Of a stretch of 64,000 nucleotides of DNA, positions 37,058-50,086 are shown one piece after another. The notes beneath the pieces were generated by a model, which had not been told where the DNA came from, searched no databases, and saw only the letters and a list, made by a program, of their open reading frames with translations. Made by a program: the position numbers and the translations under genes. Origin of the DNA: Leptospira sanjuanensis (GTDB lineage: Bacteria; Spirochaetota; Leptospiria; Leptospirales; Leptospiraceae); the NCBI RefSeq assembly GCF_022267325.1, contig NZ_JAIZBG010000001.1, positions 792,001-856,000 of the forward strand, read 5' to 3'. Each line of letters opens with the position of its first letter. Position 1 is the first letter of the stretch.

Positions 37058-38263
37058 TTAAATCGCCATGAAAAACGCCTGACCCAGACCGACGATTGCG
37101 CCTAACGCGGCTCCTACAAGAATCAAAAGGAGTTCGTCTTCCTTGAAAACGGTCCGTAAAACGTCTTCGAAATCAACGGGCGGAAGAGCCTTCATCTTTT
37201 GAGAAAGGGTACTTTCCAAGTCGATGGCCTTTTCTACGTAATCCTCGATATGGGTCGTAAAGTTTTTGAGGTTGTTCATGATCTTTCGGATCACCCGTTC
37301 TTTCGTATCGTTGTATTTGTTCGAAGTGAAGGAAAGGGAAAGAGTGGGGCGGATCACGGAGGCCATCGTGTCCATCTGTCGTTCGATCGCGTGAACCACT
37401 AGGTTGAACACTTCTTCCGAAGCCCTTCCGAAAAACAGTTCCTCGAGAATCTTTTCCGAACTTAGGATTTTAGTCGCGAGCATTTTGGAATATTCCTCCG
37501 AAACTTCCCTTTGACGTTTGATAAACAAGCCTTGAAAACTGAAAGGACCGAGACGAATCGGTTCGAGCGGCCTAAAGATCAAAAGAAGCGCAAGCCAATT
37601 GGTAAGATAACCCACGATGATGCCCTGCACCGGAAGAGTCCAAAGCGCAGGATAAACGAGCCAGATTCCCATTTGAATCAAACCCAATACGAAGCCGAAG
37701 TAAAAACCGGAAACCTCGATGAAACGGAATTCTTTCGCGCCCACTCTTTGAAACATTTCAACGGTGAGATGAACGTTTTCCCCGGTCATATTACGAATTA
37801 CTAATCCTCGTATATCGAAGATCCGTTTGGAATCTTTGCGGAGATCCTGAAAGACGGTAGGGATGGTTTCCATCGCCTGTCTTTCGATTTCCTTCATCAT
37901 GGAATTCTTCACTAGATCCGGGATCAGGTTCCATAAAAGCGGATTGAATTCGTCCGCGACTTCTTTCATCGTCTCCAAAATCGTCTTTTGAATTTCGGGA
38001 CGAAGATTTTCCTGAATCAATGCGGGATCAACCTTGCAGAACATTTCTTCTACGTCGATGAGATAACGAGTGACGACGTCCACCGCTCTTCCCGCCATCT
38101 TTTCCGCTTTTCTCGGAATGATTCCCTGCCAGCCGAGATAAGGAGGAATTCCGAAAAATTTCAAAGGATAAAACGTCATCTTCAACGCGACCCAATTCGT
38201 GACCCAACCCACGAAAGCGTACGTAAACGGCATTAAAAGAAGAGAAATGATTTCAAAGTTCAA
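37058..38263 (-). CDS. DUF445 family membrane protein
   Basis: The 401-residue protein starts with a helix (LLMPFTYAFVGWVTNWVALK), repeats the same kind of motif in the middle (GIIVGYLTNWLALLLIFRP, about 214-232) and ends with a glycine-rich helix (LILVGAALGAIVGLGQAFF). The duplicated GxxTNWLA/VALK motif followed by a P-rich FxP segment is characteristic of DUF445 (COG4399). Function is unknown, probably envelope organisation. It converges with the NlpC/P60 gene. Confidence 0.88.
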   Translation of the reverse strand: MNFEIISLLLMPFTYAFVGWVTNWVALKMTFYPLKFFGIPPYLGWQGIIPRKAEKMAGRAVDVVTRYLIDVEEMFCKVDPALIQENLRPEIQKTILETMKEVADEFNPLLWNLIPDLVKNSMMKEIERQAMETIPTVFQDLRKDSKRIFDIRGLVIRNMTGENVHLTVEMFQRVGAKEFRFIEVSGFYFGFVLGLIQMGIWLVYPALWTLPVQGIIVGYLTNWLALLLIFRPLEPIRLGPFSFQGLFIKRQREVSEEYSKMLATKILSSEKILEELFFGRASEEVFNLVVHAIERQMDTMASVIRPTLSLSFTSNKYNDTKERVIRKIMNNLKNFTTHIEDYVEKAIDLESTLSQKMKALPPVDFEDVLRTVFKEDELLLILVGAALGAIVGLGQAFFMAI

Positions 38264-38283
38264 GGAGATTCGTCTTCTCTTTG

Positions 38284-39219
38284 TTATGCGGAATATTTGG
38301 AGACGAATTTCCGGATCATTTCCGTTACGATTTCCGGTTGTTCCCGATGGACCCAGTGATTGGAATCCAGTTTATGAATTTCTAATTTGTCCACGTAATC
38401 GTACGCGTTTTCATACACTTCGGGAAGAACCACAAAATCCTTTTGAGGAACGATGAGCTGCACGGGAACCTTGATGTTGGAAGGAGCCGCAATCACCGTT
38501 TTGCCGAATAACAATTCGCGGAAAAGATTTATGGGAGCCATCGTCGCGCTGTAGATATCGTTGCGGTTGATGTTGCGGAGCGAATCCTTTTTGGGAACTC
38601 CGCCTAAATCCATCACCAGTTTGTAGATCAGCTCCCCGAAGTTTTGCCAGATCAATTCGGGCAGAATCGGGATCTGGAAAAACCAGATATACCAGGAACG
38701 AAAACCCTGATCCAAAACCTTTTTCCAATTGGAGAGGTTAAAGCTGAAAATATCGTCCAACATCCGTTTACCGGCGAGCCAAGGGTGGGGGCCGGAGATC
38801 GCAGTAAACGATCTAATATATTTTGAATATTCGGGATCACTAATGAATAACCATCCGAGAGCCGCGCCCCAATCGTGGCCGACTAAGTGAACTTTCTTTT
38901 CCTTGGAAAGAAAGCGGATCGCTTCCACTAAATCGGGAAGAATGACCGCATAGTTGTATTCCGATTGTTCCAAAGGTTTGGAGGATCGTCCGAAACCTCT
39001 CAGATCGACCGCGCCTAACCGATATTTGTCTTTCAACGAATCGATTTGAGGTTCCCAGGTCTTATGGGTATCCGGATAGCCGTGAACGAAAAGAATAACG
39101 TCTTTCGAATCCGTCTCCGAATAGCTGAGAAAAATTTTTACTTTTTGATTTTCGAGATAAGTATATTTCAAGAATTCGACTCCAGTGCGCGATCCGGAAA
39201 ACGGAAAAACGTCCTGCAA
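38284..39219 (-). CDS. Alpha/beta hydrolase, epoxide-hydrolase-like, second copy
   Basis: The 311-residue protein parallels that of 34360-35316: FVHGYPDTHKTWE (about 44-56), DLRGFGRSSKP (about 71-81), HLVGHDWGA (about 111-119, Asp nucleophile) and SNHWVHREQPE near the end. Shared inserts such as FRSWYIWFFQIPILPELI show the two arose by duplication. It lies 20 bp upstream of the DUF445 gene on the same strand and may be co-transcribed. Confidence 0.87.
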   Translation of the reverse strand: MQDVFPFSGSRTGVEFLKYTYLENQKVKIFLSYSETDSKDVILFVHGYPDTHKTWEPQIDSLKDKYRLGAVDLRGFGRSSKPLEQSEYNYAVILPDLVEAIRFLSKEKKVHLVGHDWGAALGWLFISDPEYSKYIRSFTAISGPHPWLAGKRMLDDIFSFNLSNWKKVLDQGFRSWYIWFFQIPILPELIWQNFGELIYKLVMDLGGVPKKDSLRNINRNDIYSATMAPINLFRELLFGKTVIAAPSNIKVPVQLIVPQKDFVVLPEVYENAYDYVDKLEIHKLDSNHWVHREQPEIVTEMIRKFVSKYSA

Positions 39220-39310
39220 TCATCGTCGGCGTCTGCAATTTTTCCAGTCTTTTACGGAATTTCATTTTTGTTCTGATTGGTTTTTCTCCAGGACCCGGTA
39301 ACTTGGTTTC

Positions 39311-40312
<1,002 letters not shown>

Positions 40313-40319
40313 TCCGGCT

Positions 40320-41225
40320 TCAAACCGAAACGTTTCTGGATTGAAATAAAAATCCCTGCACCAAAGGAAATCTCATTTCCGCAGCGATCAAAAGATCCTC
40401 TTGCGTTTCGATTCCTTCGAGAATGCACTGAATGTTCGATTCTCTCGCAAAATCCAAAAGTCCCCAGGCGATGTTCTTATAGGATTCCTTCGTTTTAAAA
40501 AGCGTGAGCCAGTGTTTGTCGAACTTGATAAAATTGGAATATTCTAAAAAATCAAAACAGAAAAGATTCTGTTTCCCTCCCACGTCGTCGAGCGCGATCC
40601 GAATATCGGCTTCTTTAAATGCGTTTAGGCAGAATCTCGTATCCGCGATCCGGGTCGAATCCGTGTTTTCGATGATTTCGCAGACTACGTTCTTTTGGTT
40701 GCTTAAAAATTCGGTCCAATAAGAAGCCTGTGTTTGATCCTTGCAAACGTGCGGATCGATATTCAAAAACAATTTCTTCCCTTGGGGTTTGTTTGCGACC
40801 TGAAACCGTTTTAGATTCTTTTCAAATTCAAAAAACAGATCGGGCCAGTTGTGAAGTTCCTGAAAGGCGAATTCGGGAGAGATTCGCTCGCCTTCGATAT
40901 AAAAACGGGCCAACGCCTCGTATGCGAAAATCTTCCCCGTATCCAAGGAAAGAATCGGCTGATATTCCGTGTGGAAGTTTCCGGTTTCCGAAATCGCAGC
41001 AAGCGCATTGATAAGCGACATTCCCGAGGTTAGGCGATCGTTTCGATCCGTTTCGGAAGAAAGGGGAAGGAATTCTTCCGTGCCGATCTCCGCAAGGATC
41101 TCGCGTGCGGTTTCGTGTTTCGCATTCAAAGAAAAAAGATTTCGGGCGATCCGTTCGTCCAAAACCGGAATCGATCGCGAAATAACCAAATCAATGTTAG
41201 GTGACAAATCCAAAATTTCTTTCAT
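40320..41225 (-). CDS. EAL domain protein (c-di-GMP phosphodiesterase type)
   Basis: Start ATG 41225 has AGAGGT six bases upstream, better than 41276. The 301-residue protein has an N-terminal region of about 80 residues and an EAL-like domain: YEALAR (about 118), FLNIDP (about 170), CEIIENTD (about 194), DDVGGKQN (about 221-228), FDKHWL and [10 protein letters not shown]. The loop DDVGGKQN departs from the usual DDFGTGYS, and the motif CEIIEN lacks the usual T/SE form, so phosphodiesterase activity is uncertain. Confidence 0.82.
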   Translation of the reverse strand: MKEILDLSPNIDLVISRSIPVLDERIARNLFSLNAKHETAREILAEIGTEEFLPLSSETDRNDRLTSGMSLINALAAISETGNFHTEYQPILSLDTGKIFAYEALARFYIEGERISPEFAFQELHNWPDLFFEFEKNLKRFQVANKPQGKKLFLNIDPHVCKDQTQASYWTEFLSNQKNVVCEIIENTDSTRIADTRFCLNAFKEADIRIALDDVGGKQNLFCFDFLEYSNFIKFDKHWLTLFKTKESYKNIAWGLLDFARESNIQCILEGIETQEDLLIAAEMRFPLVQGFLFQSRNVSV

Positions 41226-41369
41226 CCGGGACCTCTTTTTTTCCCAGGATAGGGGAGCCCGTGAAAAAGTCAACATAAATGAGACTGAAACTCAGTATCA
41301 TAAATATGCAATTCTCTCATTTTCCAATTTACTCTTTCTTCGGGAAAAAAGATTCTTCCTCAGATCTTT

Positions 41370-42125
41370 ATGAAATTCAAATATCCGTTTTGCAATCTTG
41401 CGTTCTTACTTTGTATCCAGATTCTTTTTTTGCATGCCGAGGCTTTGAACGCGGAGCCGAACGATTCCGAATTGTCCGCGATCGCCGGATCGCAGAGAGA
41501 ACGTAGAAACGAAAAACGTTTTTACATCGGAGGGTTCGGCATCAAAGAACTCTCTTGGTTTCAAGTCGGTTACAATCTCGGCGAACGATTCTCCATTTCG
41601 TTTTTAGCGCACCAAAGATTTCGCGCCGATCACTTCGATTTGGATCGCACCGGTTATCAACCGGGGGCCGCCGCGTTCTCCTTGCAAAATAAGGAATATA
41701 CGCTGAACCAATATACGATCGCGTTCGAATGGTTTCCGTTTTCCATTCCGTATTATCTGAGTTTTGGAATCGGTCAGGAATTTTATTTCCAAAGGGATCG
41801 CAAGAACGAGTTCTGGGTTTATACGGATGGAAGTGCGGACGGTAAGAGTTGGACGTATTCGATTTCCAATAAGAGGGCGTATGCGGCCCCCGGCGCGGGT
41901 ATACGTTATGTGGTCTCTTCGGGAATTTTTTTAAACGGAGGTTTTAACGTTCTTCTGTTTGCGAATAATTCCGCGCATGTGCAGCGAGAAGATGTTTCCT
42001 TTTACAATCAGAAACCGGATCCGGCGATTTTGGAAAGAATTTGGAAGGACGGCAAGGAACAGGAACACGATCGTGCGCGGGGAATCGGAGTTCAGCTGTT
42101 TTTAAGCGCCGGGATTTCTCTTTAA
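41370..42125 (+). CDS. Putative outer-membrane beta-barrel protein
   Basis: The 251-residue product has a signal peptide (MKFKYPFCNLAFLLCIQILF, cut near HAEA). It then has alternating aromatic strands (FYIGGFGIKELSWFQVGYNL, YTIAFEWFPFSIPYYLSFGI) and a final LFLSAGISL. Pattern and size fit a small barrel like OmpW/OmpA-type proteins, but no family is recognised. It converges on kdpE with a hairpin between them. Confidence 0.62.
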   Translation: MKFKYPFCNLAFLLCIQILFLHAEALNAEPNDSELSAIAGSQRERRNEKRFYIGGFGIKELSWFQVGYNLGERFSISFLAHQRFRADHFDLDRTGYQPGAAAFSLQNKEYTLNQYTIAFEWFPFSIPYYLSFGIGQEFYFQRDRKNEFWVYTDGSADGKSWTYSISNKRAYAAPGAGIRYVVSSGIFLNGGFNVLLFANNSAHVQREDVSFYNQKPDPAILERIWKDGKEQEHDRARGIGVQLFLSAGISL

Positions 42126-42149
42126 TCATTTTGTTAAGCGAAGAATGAA

Positions 42150-42176
42150 GTATCCCCGTTGAACCCGGATGGATAC
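42150..42176. terminator. Hairpin between the barrel gene and kdpE
   Basis: GTATCC (42150-42155) pairs with GGATAC (42171-42176), with inner CCG/CGG pairing. It separates convergent genes and may end the kdp transcript. Confidence 0.5.
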
Positions 42177-42183
42177 GTTTCGA

Positions 42184-42867
<684 letters not shown>

Positions 42868-42871
42868 GAGA

Positions 42872-45499
42872 TTAGGCGGGTTTTACGGGAATCTCGATAC
42901 AAAATCTGGCACCTCCCTCGGTCCGATTTTCAGCGATCAACGTTCCTCCGTGCGTTTCGACGATGGACTTGCTGATGGAAAGTCCGAGGCCGCTTCCCAC
43001 GTGCGATTGATTCTTACTTCTATAAAATTTCTCGAATATTTTTTCAAGTTCTTCCTCGGGAATCCCCGGCCCTTCGTCTTCCACCAGATAGATCGTTTTT
43101 TCCTTTTCGGAAATGAGACGAATGGAAACAGGAGAACCGGGCGGAGAAATTTGAACCGCGTTGAACACGATATTGAAGAGAGCCTGCTCCATAAGAGTAA
43201 AGTCCATCCAGATCGGAATCGGATTTTCCGGAAGATGAATCACACAACGACTGTTCTTTACGGTTTGTCTGAGTCTACGAACCACTACGTGAACGAGATC
43301 CGTCGGATCGTGCCAATCCATTCTCAATTTTAAAAAGCCCGATTCGTATCGGCTCATGTCCAAAAGATTTCCGAGCAGTAGATTCAGAATCATGCTGCTT
43401 TCGTTGATTTCGTTTAACAATTCTTTGCGCGCTTCCGAAGAGGAATCGATTTCCGGTTCCAATAACGCCGTCACCGCGCCCCGAATCGTCGATAAGGGCG
43501 TTTTCAATTCGTGAGAAAGGGAATTGAAGATGATCGTGTACAATCGTTCGGATTGATTGGCGAGATAGCGGGTCCGCGTTTCTTCGGATAACAATTCCCG
43601 TTCCAAGGCGAGCGCGATCTGATTTCCCATCGTAAGCAAAAGATTTTCCTGGTCCAGATTGAGTTTTGAAGGAAGAATGATTCCCAACACACCGATTACT
43701 TTACCCGGCGCTATCATAGGAAAATACGTCCCTATGGAAAGGGAAAGCGTGTCCGTGAATTTTCCGGCCGAAATCCTGTTCTTATAAACCCAGTTTGCGA
43801 CCGCCGTTTCTTTCGCATCCGGAAAAAAATTTCCAGCGCGTGAAGAGTTGGAATCGACGTTTCCCTGATTTTCCAAAAAGATCGTCACTTGAGTTTGAAA
43901 AACCCGTTTCAGATATTCCGCTCCGATTTCGGAAATCTGCCGTATGTCTCTTGCGTGTCCTAGATCTTTGGAAAGTTCATACAAAGTTGTTAAGCGAAGT
44001 TCTCGGTTTACGAGCACCTTCTCCTTTTGTCTCAAACGCGAAGTGACGTTGCCGATGATGATCGAAATAAAAAGGAAAGAACCGAACATCAACACGTCTT
44101 CGAGTTTTTCTATAAAGAAAGTGTATTTAGGCGGAATAAAAAGATAATCCCAAAAGAGTCCCGATAACAAACCCGCGAGAATCGTGGGGCCCTTGGAAAA
44201 GAAAGCTCCTATACCCGAAACGAAAAAGAGATATAAAAAAGAAATGGTCCAATAACCGGTAATCGGTTCCAAAAAAAGACTGAGACAAGTGGCCAGAAAG
44301 ATGAGCGCCAAAGAAGCTACGTATTGTTTTCCGCCGGAAGACGTTCTGAGAAAACGATTGAATAAGGATTCTTCTCCCGAAAAGGAAGTGTGGTCGTAAG
44401 GAACAAGACACAACTCGAAGTTCGCCGTGGTTCGCGCCAGTTTCGACGCTGGAGAATTCCATTTCTTCCACCAAGACATCGGAGGTTTTCCCAAAACTAC
44501 GCGCGTGATGTTTTTTTGTTCCGCGATTCTTAGGATTGCGTCCACGGGGTCCTCGTCAGCGGAATGAAGAATTTCGGAACCGAGTTCCCTTGCAAAACTC
44601 AGATTCTTTTCGAGCTGGTTTAAACTTTCTTTGGAAAGATTTTCCCTCGTTTGATTGTAGAGCGCGAACAATTCACCGTTTCTTTCGTATGCGAGACGTT
44701 TCGCATAACGTAAGATCGAATAGGAATTCGGACTTGCGCTGATCGCGACGAGAATTCTTTCCCGAAACCGCGTGGATTCGGGGGAAGTGTTAACGTGTCT
44801 CGCCGTATAATTGAGAGCCGTCTCGCGGAGAAAGGAGAGGTTCTCCTTTTTAAAAAAATGATCTCCCGCCACGTTCGCTTTTTCGGGAACGTAAACCTTT
44901 CCCTCTTGAAGACGTTTTCTCAGATCGTCCGGCGAAAGATCGATCAATACGATTTCATCGGCGATCTCTAAAACGGAATCCGGAATCGTTTCCCTGATTT
45001 TTACCGTAGTTGTTTTTTCGACCGCTTCCACCTGACTTTCCAAATGCTGAACATTCAAAGTCGTGAATACGTTGATGCTATGATTCAGGATTTCGATGAC
45101 GTCCTGATATCGTTTGACGTGCCTGCTTCCGGGAATATTCGTATGTGCGAATTCGTCTACCAAAACCACTTCGGGTTTTCGTTTGAGAATGGAGTCGATA
45201 TCCATCTCTTCGAAAACGATTCCTCTGTGTTCGATTTTTTTTCGCGGAAGAATTTCCAATCCTTCCAGAAGTTCTTCCGTTTCTTTACGTCCGTGCGTTT
45301 CGATATATCCGACCACGACGTCCACTCCTTCTTTTTTCAAAGAACGAGCGGCATTTAACATAGCGTAGGTTTTTCCCACGCCTGCGACCATCCCGAAAAA
45401 TACCTTTAGTTTTCCGGAAATGGACTTTCGTTCTTCCGCGTGGATTTTACGAAGAATTTCGTCCGGGTCCAGTCGAGGCGTTTCCGACCAATCGCTCAT
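42872..45499 (-). CDS. kdpD: KdpD sensor histidine kinase
   Basis: The 875-residue protein has all parts of the family. There is an N-terminal KdpD domain with Walker [10 protein letters not shown] (36-44) and [13 protein letters not shown] (about 115-127), and a universal-stress-like domain (about 250-370). Four close helices (about 400-500), a GAF-like region, HisKA with phospho-acceptor [13 protein letters not shown], and an HATPase domain ending [18 protein letters not shown] follow. It senses potassium limitation or turgor and phosphorylates KdpE. Its ATG overlaps the kdpC stop by four bases. Confidence 0.95.
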   Translation of the reverse strand: MSDWSETPRLDPDEILRKIHAEERKSISGKLKVFFGMVAGVGKTYAMLNAARSLKKEGVDVVVGYIETHGRKETEELLEGLEILPRKKIEHRGIVFEEMDIDSILKRKPEVVLVDEFAHTNIPGSRHVKRYQDVIEILNHSINVFTTLNVQHLESQVEAVEKTTTVKIRETIPDSVLEIADEIVLIDLSPDDLRKRLQEGKVYVPEKANVAGDHFFKKENLSFLRETALNYTARHVNTSPESTRFRERILVAISASPNSYSILRYAKRLAYERNGELFALYNQTRENLSKESLNQLEKNLSFARELGSEILHSADEDPVDAILRIAEQKNITRVVLGKPPMSWWKKWNSPASKLARTTANFELCLVPYDHTSFSGEESLFNRFLRTSSGGKQYVASLALIFLATCLSLFLEPITGYWTISFLYLFFVSGIGAFFSKGPTILAGLLSGLFWDYLFIPPKYTFFIEKLEDVLMFGSFLFISIIIGNVTSRLRQKEKVLVNRELRLTTLYELSKDLGHARDIRQISEIGAEYLKRVFQTQVTIFLENQGNVDSNSSRAGNFFPDAKETAVANWVYKNRISAGKFTDTLSLSIGTYFPMIAPGKVIGVLGIILPSKLNLDQENLLLTMGNQIALALERELLSEETRTRYLANQSERLYTIIFNSLSHELKTPLSTIRGAVTALLEPEIDSSSEARKELLNEINESSMILNLLLGNLLDMSRYESGFLKLRMDWHDPTDLVHVVVRRLRQTVKNSRCVIHLPENPIPIWMDFTLMEQALFNIVFNAVQISPPGSPVSIRLISEKEKTIYLVEDEGPGIPEEELEKIFEKFYRSKNQSHVGSGLGLSISKSIVETHGGTLIAENRTEGGARFCIEIPVKPA

Positions 45500-46080
45500 T
45501 CTTTGATTCTTCCAAACTCTTGATCCAATTTCAAGTTCAATCGAAGCACGTTGATCCGTTCTTCTCCGATGTAACTTAAGGAAGGTTTCTCAATGGAAGA
45601 AGCAAGGATTTCGTTCAATCGGGAGAGCTGTTGCGCATTTAGTTTTCTTGCGTTGGCGACGCGATTTGTTTGAAAGCGCGCGGCTTTCGGACTGATATGC
45701 GGATCCAGACCGGAGCCGGATGAGAATAGCAGATCGGGCGGAACTACTTTTTGATCCGGGTGCTCCTTAAGAAGCGATGCTCTGCGTTCTTCGACGCTTT
45801 TTTTGAGCGACGCGCTCGTCGCGCTTAGGTTCGAGGCGCCCGAAGAAACGGTCTCGTAATCTACGGCGGAGGGACGGGACCAATAGTATTCCTGTTTCGT
45901 AAACTTTTGACCGATCAGTTCGGAACCGACGAGTTTGTCGTCCCGATATAAGAGACTTCCGTTTGCGTTAAACGGAAATAGTTTTTCGCCGAAACCCGTC
46001 ACGACGATCGGATAAAATACTCCGGTGATAAAGGTCAATACCAGAAGAGTTCTGAGTGCGATGAGAGACGTCTGTAACAT
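45496..46080 (-). CDS. kdpC: KdpC subunit of the potassium-transporting ATPase
   Basis: The 194-residue protein has one N-terminal helix (about 7-27), followed by the family pattern [30 protein letters not shown] [11 protein letters not shown], and [20 protein letters not shown], then a C-terminal VLRLNLKLD. KdpC stabilises KdpB and raises ATP affinity. Ten bases separate it from kdpB. Confidence 0.95.
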   Translation of the reverse strand: MLQTSLIALRTLLVLTFITGVFYPIVVTGFGEKLFPFNANGSLLYRDDKLVGSELIGQKFTKQEYYWSRPSAVDYETVSSGASNLSATSASLKKSVEERRASLLKEHPDQKVVPPDLLFSSGSGLDPHISPKAARFQTNRVANARKLNAQQLSRLNEILASSIEKPSLSYIGEERINVLRLNLKLDQEFGRIKE

Positions 46081-46090
46081 GTGTTTCTCC

Positions 46091-48172
46091 TTAACCGAGT
46101 CCCAGGAACGTTAAAATCAAATCGATCCCTTTGATTCCTAAAAACGGAGTTACGATTCCGCCGAGACCGTAGATCAAAAGATTGCGTTTTAAAATCGTAT
46201 CGGCGCCTAATGGACGATAGGCGACTCCTTTGAGTGCGAGAGGAATTAACGCGGGAATCACAAGCGCGTTGAAGATCACCGCACTTAAAACGGCGCTCTT
46301 CTGCGAACCGAGTTGCATTAAGTTTAAAGCGGACAAGGGACCGGCTTCTCCCTGAATCGCGTAAAAACTTCCGAACAAAGCGGGTAGGATCGCGAAGTAT
46401 TTTGCGACGTCGTTGGCGATGCTGAACGTAGTCAACGCTCCTCTCGTCATCAAAAGTTGTTTTCCGATTTCCACGATCTCAATGAGTTTGCTGGGATTGC
46501 TGTCGAGATCGATCATGTTTCCGGCTTCTCTCGCGGTCTGTGTTCCCGTATTCATCGCAACTCCCACGTCGGATTGTGCGAGAGCGGGAGCGTCGTTGGT
46601 TCCGTCGCCGATCATTGCGACAAGAAAACCCTTGCTTTGTTGTTCTCGAATTTTTTTGAGTTTGGTTTCGGGTGTCGCTTCCGCGAGAAAATCGTCCACT
46701 CCCGCTTCCGCCGCGATCGCCGCCGCAGTGAGTTGATTGTCTCCCGTGATCATCACGGTTCTGATTCCCATCTTTCTTAAGCTCGCGAATCTTTCCTTGA
46801 GACCGCCTTTGACGATGTCCTTGAGCTCGATCACTCCGAGAAGTTTATCGTTTTCCGCGACAAGGATCGGCGTGCTTCCTCGTTGTGCGATCATTCGAAT
46901 CACGTTCTCCATCTCTTCCGAAATTTTTTGACTAAAGTTGTAAAGATAGACACGGATCGCATCTCCCGCGCCTTTTCGGATTCTGCGCACGACGACTCCT
47001 TCTTTTTTGAAATCGACTCCGCTCATCTTTGTGGAAGCGCTGAACGGAATAAATTCTCCCTCCATCTCGCCGAGATTTCTTTCCCGAAAGCCAAACTTCT
47101 CTTTTGCTAATACGACAACGGATCTTCCTTCGGGAGTTTCGTCTGCGAGAGAGGATAGTTGCGCCACATCCGCGAGATATTTTTCTTCCACTCCCTTTGC
47201 AGGGAAGAATGCCCGCGCCTCCCTGTTGCCCAGCGTGATCGTTCCGGTTTTATCCAAAAGAAGAATGTCGATGTCGCCCGCGGCCTCGATCGCTTTTCCG
47301 CTTTTGGAAATCACGTTAAACCGAATGAGACGTTCCATGCCGGATATTCCGATCGCCGAAAGAAGACCCGCGATGGTGGTAGGAATCAAACAAACAAGAA
47401 GGGAAATCAAAACGGGAATCGACAGATCCGCTTTTTCTCCTCCTTCCTTTGCCACGAATTCGGCGAAAAAAGGAAGGCTCATCACGGCGATGAGAAAAAT
47501 AAAAGACAACCCGGAAAGGAGCATCGTCAAAGCGATTTCATTCGGAGTCTTTTGACGTTTGGCGCCTTCGACGAGCGCGATCATCTTATCGAGAAACGTG
47601 TTTCCCTGTTCCGCAGTTACGCGCATCACGATCCTGTCGCTTAACACTCGGGTTCCGCCGGTAACCGCGCTACGATCTCCGCCGCTTTCGCGAACGACGG
47701 GGGCCGATTCTCCCGTGATCGCGGATTCGTCCACGCTTGCGATCCCTTCTATGATTTCCCCGTCGCCGGGAATCAAATCGCCCGCTTCGCAGACGACTAT
47801 ATCACCGATTTTTAATGTAGGTCCGGGCACCGTTTGCAGGTTTCCGCCTACCATCTTTTTGGCGACGATATTGGATCGTGTTTTTTTAAGGCTATCCGTT
47901 CTTGCTTTTCCCCTTCCTTCCGCGATCGCTTCCGCGAAATTTGCGAACAAAACGGTGAACCAAAGCCAAAGCCCGATCTGTAGATTAAAGGAAGAATAGT
48001 TTCCTGCGAACAGATCCTTAAAGAAGATCCAGGCAGTGAACAACGCCCCCAAAAAAACGATAAACATCACCGGATTCTTCATTTGGGAACGAAGACTCAA
48101 TTTTTTAAAGGAATTTACGTACGCCTCCTTTATGACTCCGGACTCGAAAAATACCTTTGATTTGCGACTCAT
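46091..48172 (-). CDS. kdpB: KdpB catalytic P-type ATPase subunit
   Basis: The 693-residue protein carries ITGESAPV (about 152-159), the phosphorylation motif DKTGTITLG (about 305-313), [34 protein letters not shown] and [16 protein letters not shown] (about 518-533). Length matches the family. It hydrolyses ATP to drive potassium import through KdpA. Ten bases after kdpA. Confidence 0.97.
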   Translation of the reverse strand: MSRKSKVFFESGVIKEAYVNSFKKLSLRSQMKNPVMFIVFLGALFTAWIFFKDLFAGNYSSFNLQIGLWLWFTVLFANFAEAIAEGRGKARTDSLKKTRSNIVAKKMVGGNLQTVPGPTLKIGDIVVCEAGDLIPGDGEIIEGIASVDESAITGESAPVVRESGGDRSAVTGGTRVLSDRIVMRVTAEQGNTFLDKMIALVEGAKRQKTPNEIALTMLLSGLSFIFLIAVMSLPFFAEFVAKEGGEKADLSIPVLISLLVCLIPTTIAGLLSAIGISGMERLIRFNVISKSGKAIEAAGDIDILLLDKTGTITLGNREARAFFPAKGVEEKYLADVAQLSSLADETPEGRSVVVLAKEKFGFRERNLGEMEGEFIPFSASTKMSGVDFKKEGVVVRRIRKGAGDAIRVYLYNFSQKISEEMENVIRMIAQRGSTPILVAENDKLLGVIELKDIVKGGLKERFASLRKMGIRTVMITGDNQLTAAAIAAEAGVDDFLAEATPETKLKKIREQQSKGFLVAMIGDGTNDAPALAQSDVGVAMNTGTQTAREAGNMIDLDSNPSKLIEIVEIGKQLLMTRGALTTFSIANDVAKYFAILPALFGSFYAIQGEAGPLSALNLMQLGSQKSAVLSAVIFNALVIPALIPLALKGVAYRPLGADTILKRNLLIYGLGGIVTPFLGIKGIDLILTFLGLG

Positions 48173-48182
48173 TCGATTCTCC

Positions 48183-49856
48183 TTAAAACGAAGCGCCTTG
48201 AAACATTATAAAATGCTCAAGTATCGGACCGATCGTCAGCGCCGGAAAGAAGGTCAAAGCCCCCACGATCACGATTACGGATAAAAGAAGTGCGTAGAAG
48301 GTTCCGCCTTCGGTCGAAAACGAACCTTCCGAAACGGCTTCGGATCTTTTTTTAAGACTGAGAGTTCCCGCGATAACGAGAATCGGAAGTATGACTCCGA
48401 ATCTTCCGATCAACATCGCGATTCCCATCATGGAATTGTAATACGGCGTATTCGCATTCAAACCGGCAAAGGCGCTCCCGTTGTTTCCCGCTCCGGATGA
48501 AAAGGCGTATAGAATTTCGGAAAGTCCGTGGGGTCCCCGATTCGTCAAAGAGGATAACGCGCTCGGCACGTTGAGCGTTACGGCGGTAAAAAGTAGAATC
48601 ACAGTCGATGGCAACAGGATTCCCAGAATCGCCATTTGGATTTCCCGCTTTTCGATTTTTTTGCCGAGATACTCGGGGCTTCGGCCTACCATGATCCCGC
48701 TTAAAAAAACCGTGAGTAGAATAAACAGAACCATTCCGTACATTCCGGCTCCGACTCCGCCGAAGATCACTTCGCCGAGCTGCATATTCAACATCGCCAC
48801 TAAACCTCCGATGGGAGAAAAACTATCGTGCATCGAGTTGACGGATCCGTTAGACGCAACCGTGGTCGCAGTTTCCCAAATCGCGCTGTTCAGAATTCCG
48901 AAACGGACTTCTTTCCCTTCCCAAAATCCGAAATTTCCGAACAAAGGGTTGTATGAGGATTCCGAAAACCATACGGCGAGAACGCCGGCGCAAAAAATCG
49001 TAAACATCGCTCCGAAAATCACCCATGCGTGTTTGAGATTTCCGACGATTCTCCCGTATAAAAAAACGCAGGCACCGGGCAGAATCAGGATCGATAACAT
49101 TTGGAGAAAATTGGAAATCGGAGTCGGATTTTCAAACGGATGTGCGCTGTTGACTCCGAAAAAACCGCCGCCGTTGGTTCCGAGTTGTTTGATTGCGATC
49201 TGCGACGCGGCTGGACCTAAGGGAATCGCCTGCGTGCTTCCTTCGAGTGTGGTCGCGTTTACGTATTCCGAAAACGTTTGAACGACGCCCGTCCCGACGA
49301 GGATCGTCGCGAGGATCATCGATAAAGGGAGAAGAACGTATAACGTGCCTCGAATCAAATCCTTCCAAAAATTTCCGATCGCCGGATTTGCGTTGGTGGC
49401 AAATCCCCGAGAGACGGCCAGCAATACGCAGAATCCCGTCGCCGCGCTTACGAAGTTTTGAACCGTAAGTCCGACGGATTGAGAAAAATAACTGAGCGCC
49501 GATTCTCCGCTATAAGCCTGCCAGTTCGTGTTGGTCATAAAGCTGACCGCCGTATTGAACGCAAGAAAAGGATCGAGTCCCGCAAGATTTTGCGGATTCA
49601 TAGGGAGGACGTTCTGAAAAAGCAGAATCGAAAAAAGCGCGATAAATCCGAAAAGGTTGAAAAGAAGAAGAGAGGTCGCATATTCTTTCCAATTCATTTC
49701 CGCTTTGAAATCAAAGCCGCAGATTCGATACAATACGCGCTCGAATCGGAGGGTCTCGGTAGCGGAAAAAACCGTATGCAGATAACTCCCCAGCATAGGA
49801 GATAGGATCGCAAGTGAAAATAGAAAGATGAAAAGTTGAATCCATTCCGTTGCCAT
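48183..49856 (-). CDS. kdpA: KdpA potassium-binding channel subunit
   Basis: The 557-residue polytopic protein has the four pore-loop regions of the SKT/KdpA family: [54 protein letters not shown] and [19 protein letters not shown]. These form the potassium selectivity filter. Nine bases separate it from kdpF. Confidence 0.97.
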   Translation of the reverse strand: MATEWIQLFIFLFSLAILSPMLGSYLHTVFSATETLRFERVLYRICGFDFKAEMNWKEYATSLLLFNLFGFIALFSILLFQNVLPMNPQNLAGLDPFLAFNTAVSFMTNTNWQAYSGESALSYFSQSVGLTVQNFVSAATGFCVLLAVSRGFATNANPAIGNFWKDLIRGTLYVLLPLSMILATILVGTGVVQTFSEYVNATTLEGSTQAIPLGPAASQIAIKQLGTNGGGFFGVNSAHPFENPTPISNFLQMLSILILPGACVFLYGRIVGNLKHAWVIFGAMFTIFCAGVLAVWFSESSYNPLFGNFGFWEGKEVRFGILNSAIWETATTVASNGSVNSMHDSFSPIGGLVAMLNMQLGEVIFGGVGAGMYGMVLFILLTVFLSGIMVGRSPEYLGKKIEKREIQMAILGILLPSTVILLFTAVTLNVPSALSSLTNRGPHGLSEILYAFSSGAGNNGSAFAGLNANTPYYNSMMGIAMLIGRFGVILPILVIAGTLSLKKRSEAVSEGSFSTEGGTFYALLLSVIVIVGALTFFPALTIGPILEHFIMFQGASF

Positions 49857-49865
49857 AACTTCTCC

Positions 49866-49955
49866 TTAAAACTTTTCCGGTTTGAAGATCGAGTAGATCA
49901 GATACGCGATACAAATGCCGCTCAGACCGAGGGCGATGGTCGTTTCAAAATTCAT
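49866..49955 (-). CDS. kdpF: KdpF small membrane subunit
   Basis: A 29-codon frame directly before kdpA encodes one helix: MNFETTIALGLSGICIAYLI, then a tail with KPEKF. Size, position, the AYLIYSIFKPEKF-type ending (L/F-x-KPE-x-F is typical) and the nine-base spacing identify the lipid-like stabilising subunit KdpF. It is too short to appear in ordinary ORF listings. The operon promoter should lie in 49956-50086. Confidence 0.92.
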   Translation of the reverse strand: MNFETTIALGLSGICIAYLIYSIFKPEKF

Positions 49956-50086
49956 AGATACGTGATTCCCGAATACCGGCGCTTGTTTCCGGTTGATGTA
50001 TTCAAAGTAAATCACGAAGCGTCGAACGAGTCAAGATCGCTCGAGGTTAAACCTTGGAAAAGACGGTTAAGAAGTTGTTAAGTCGG

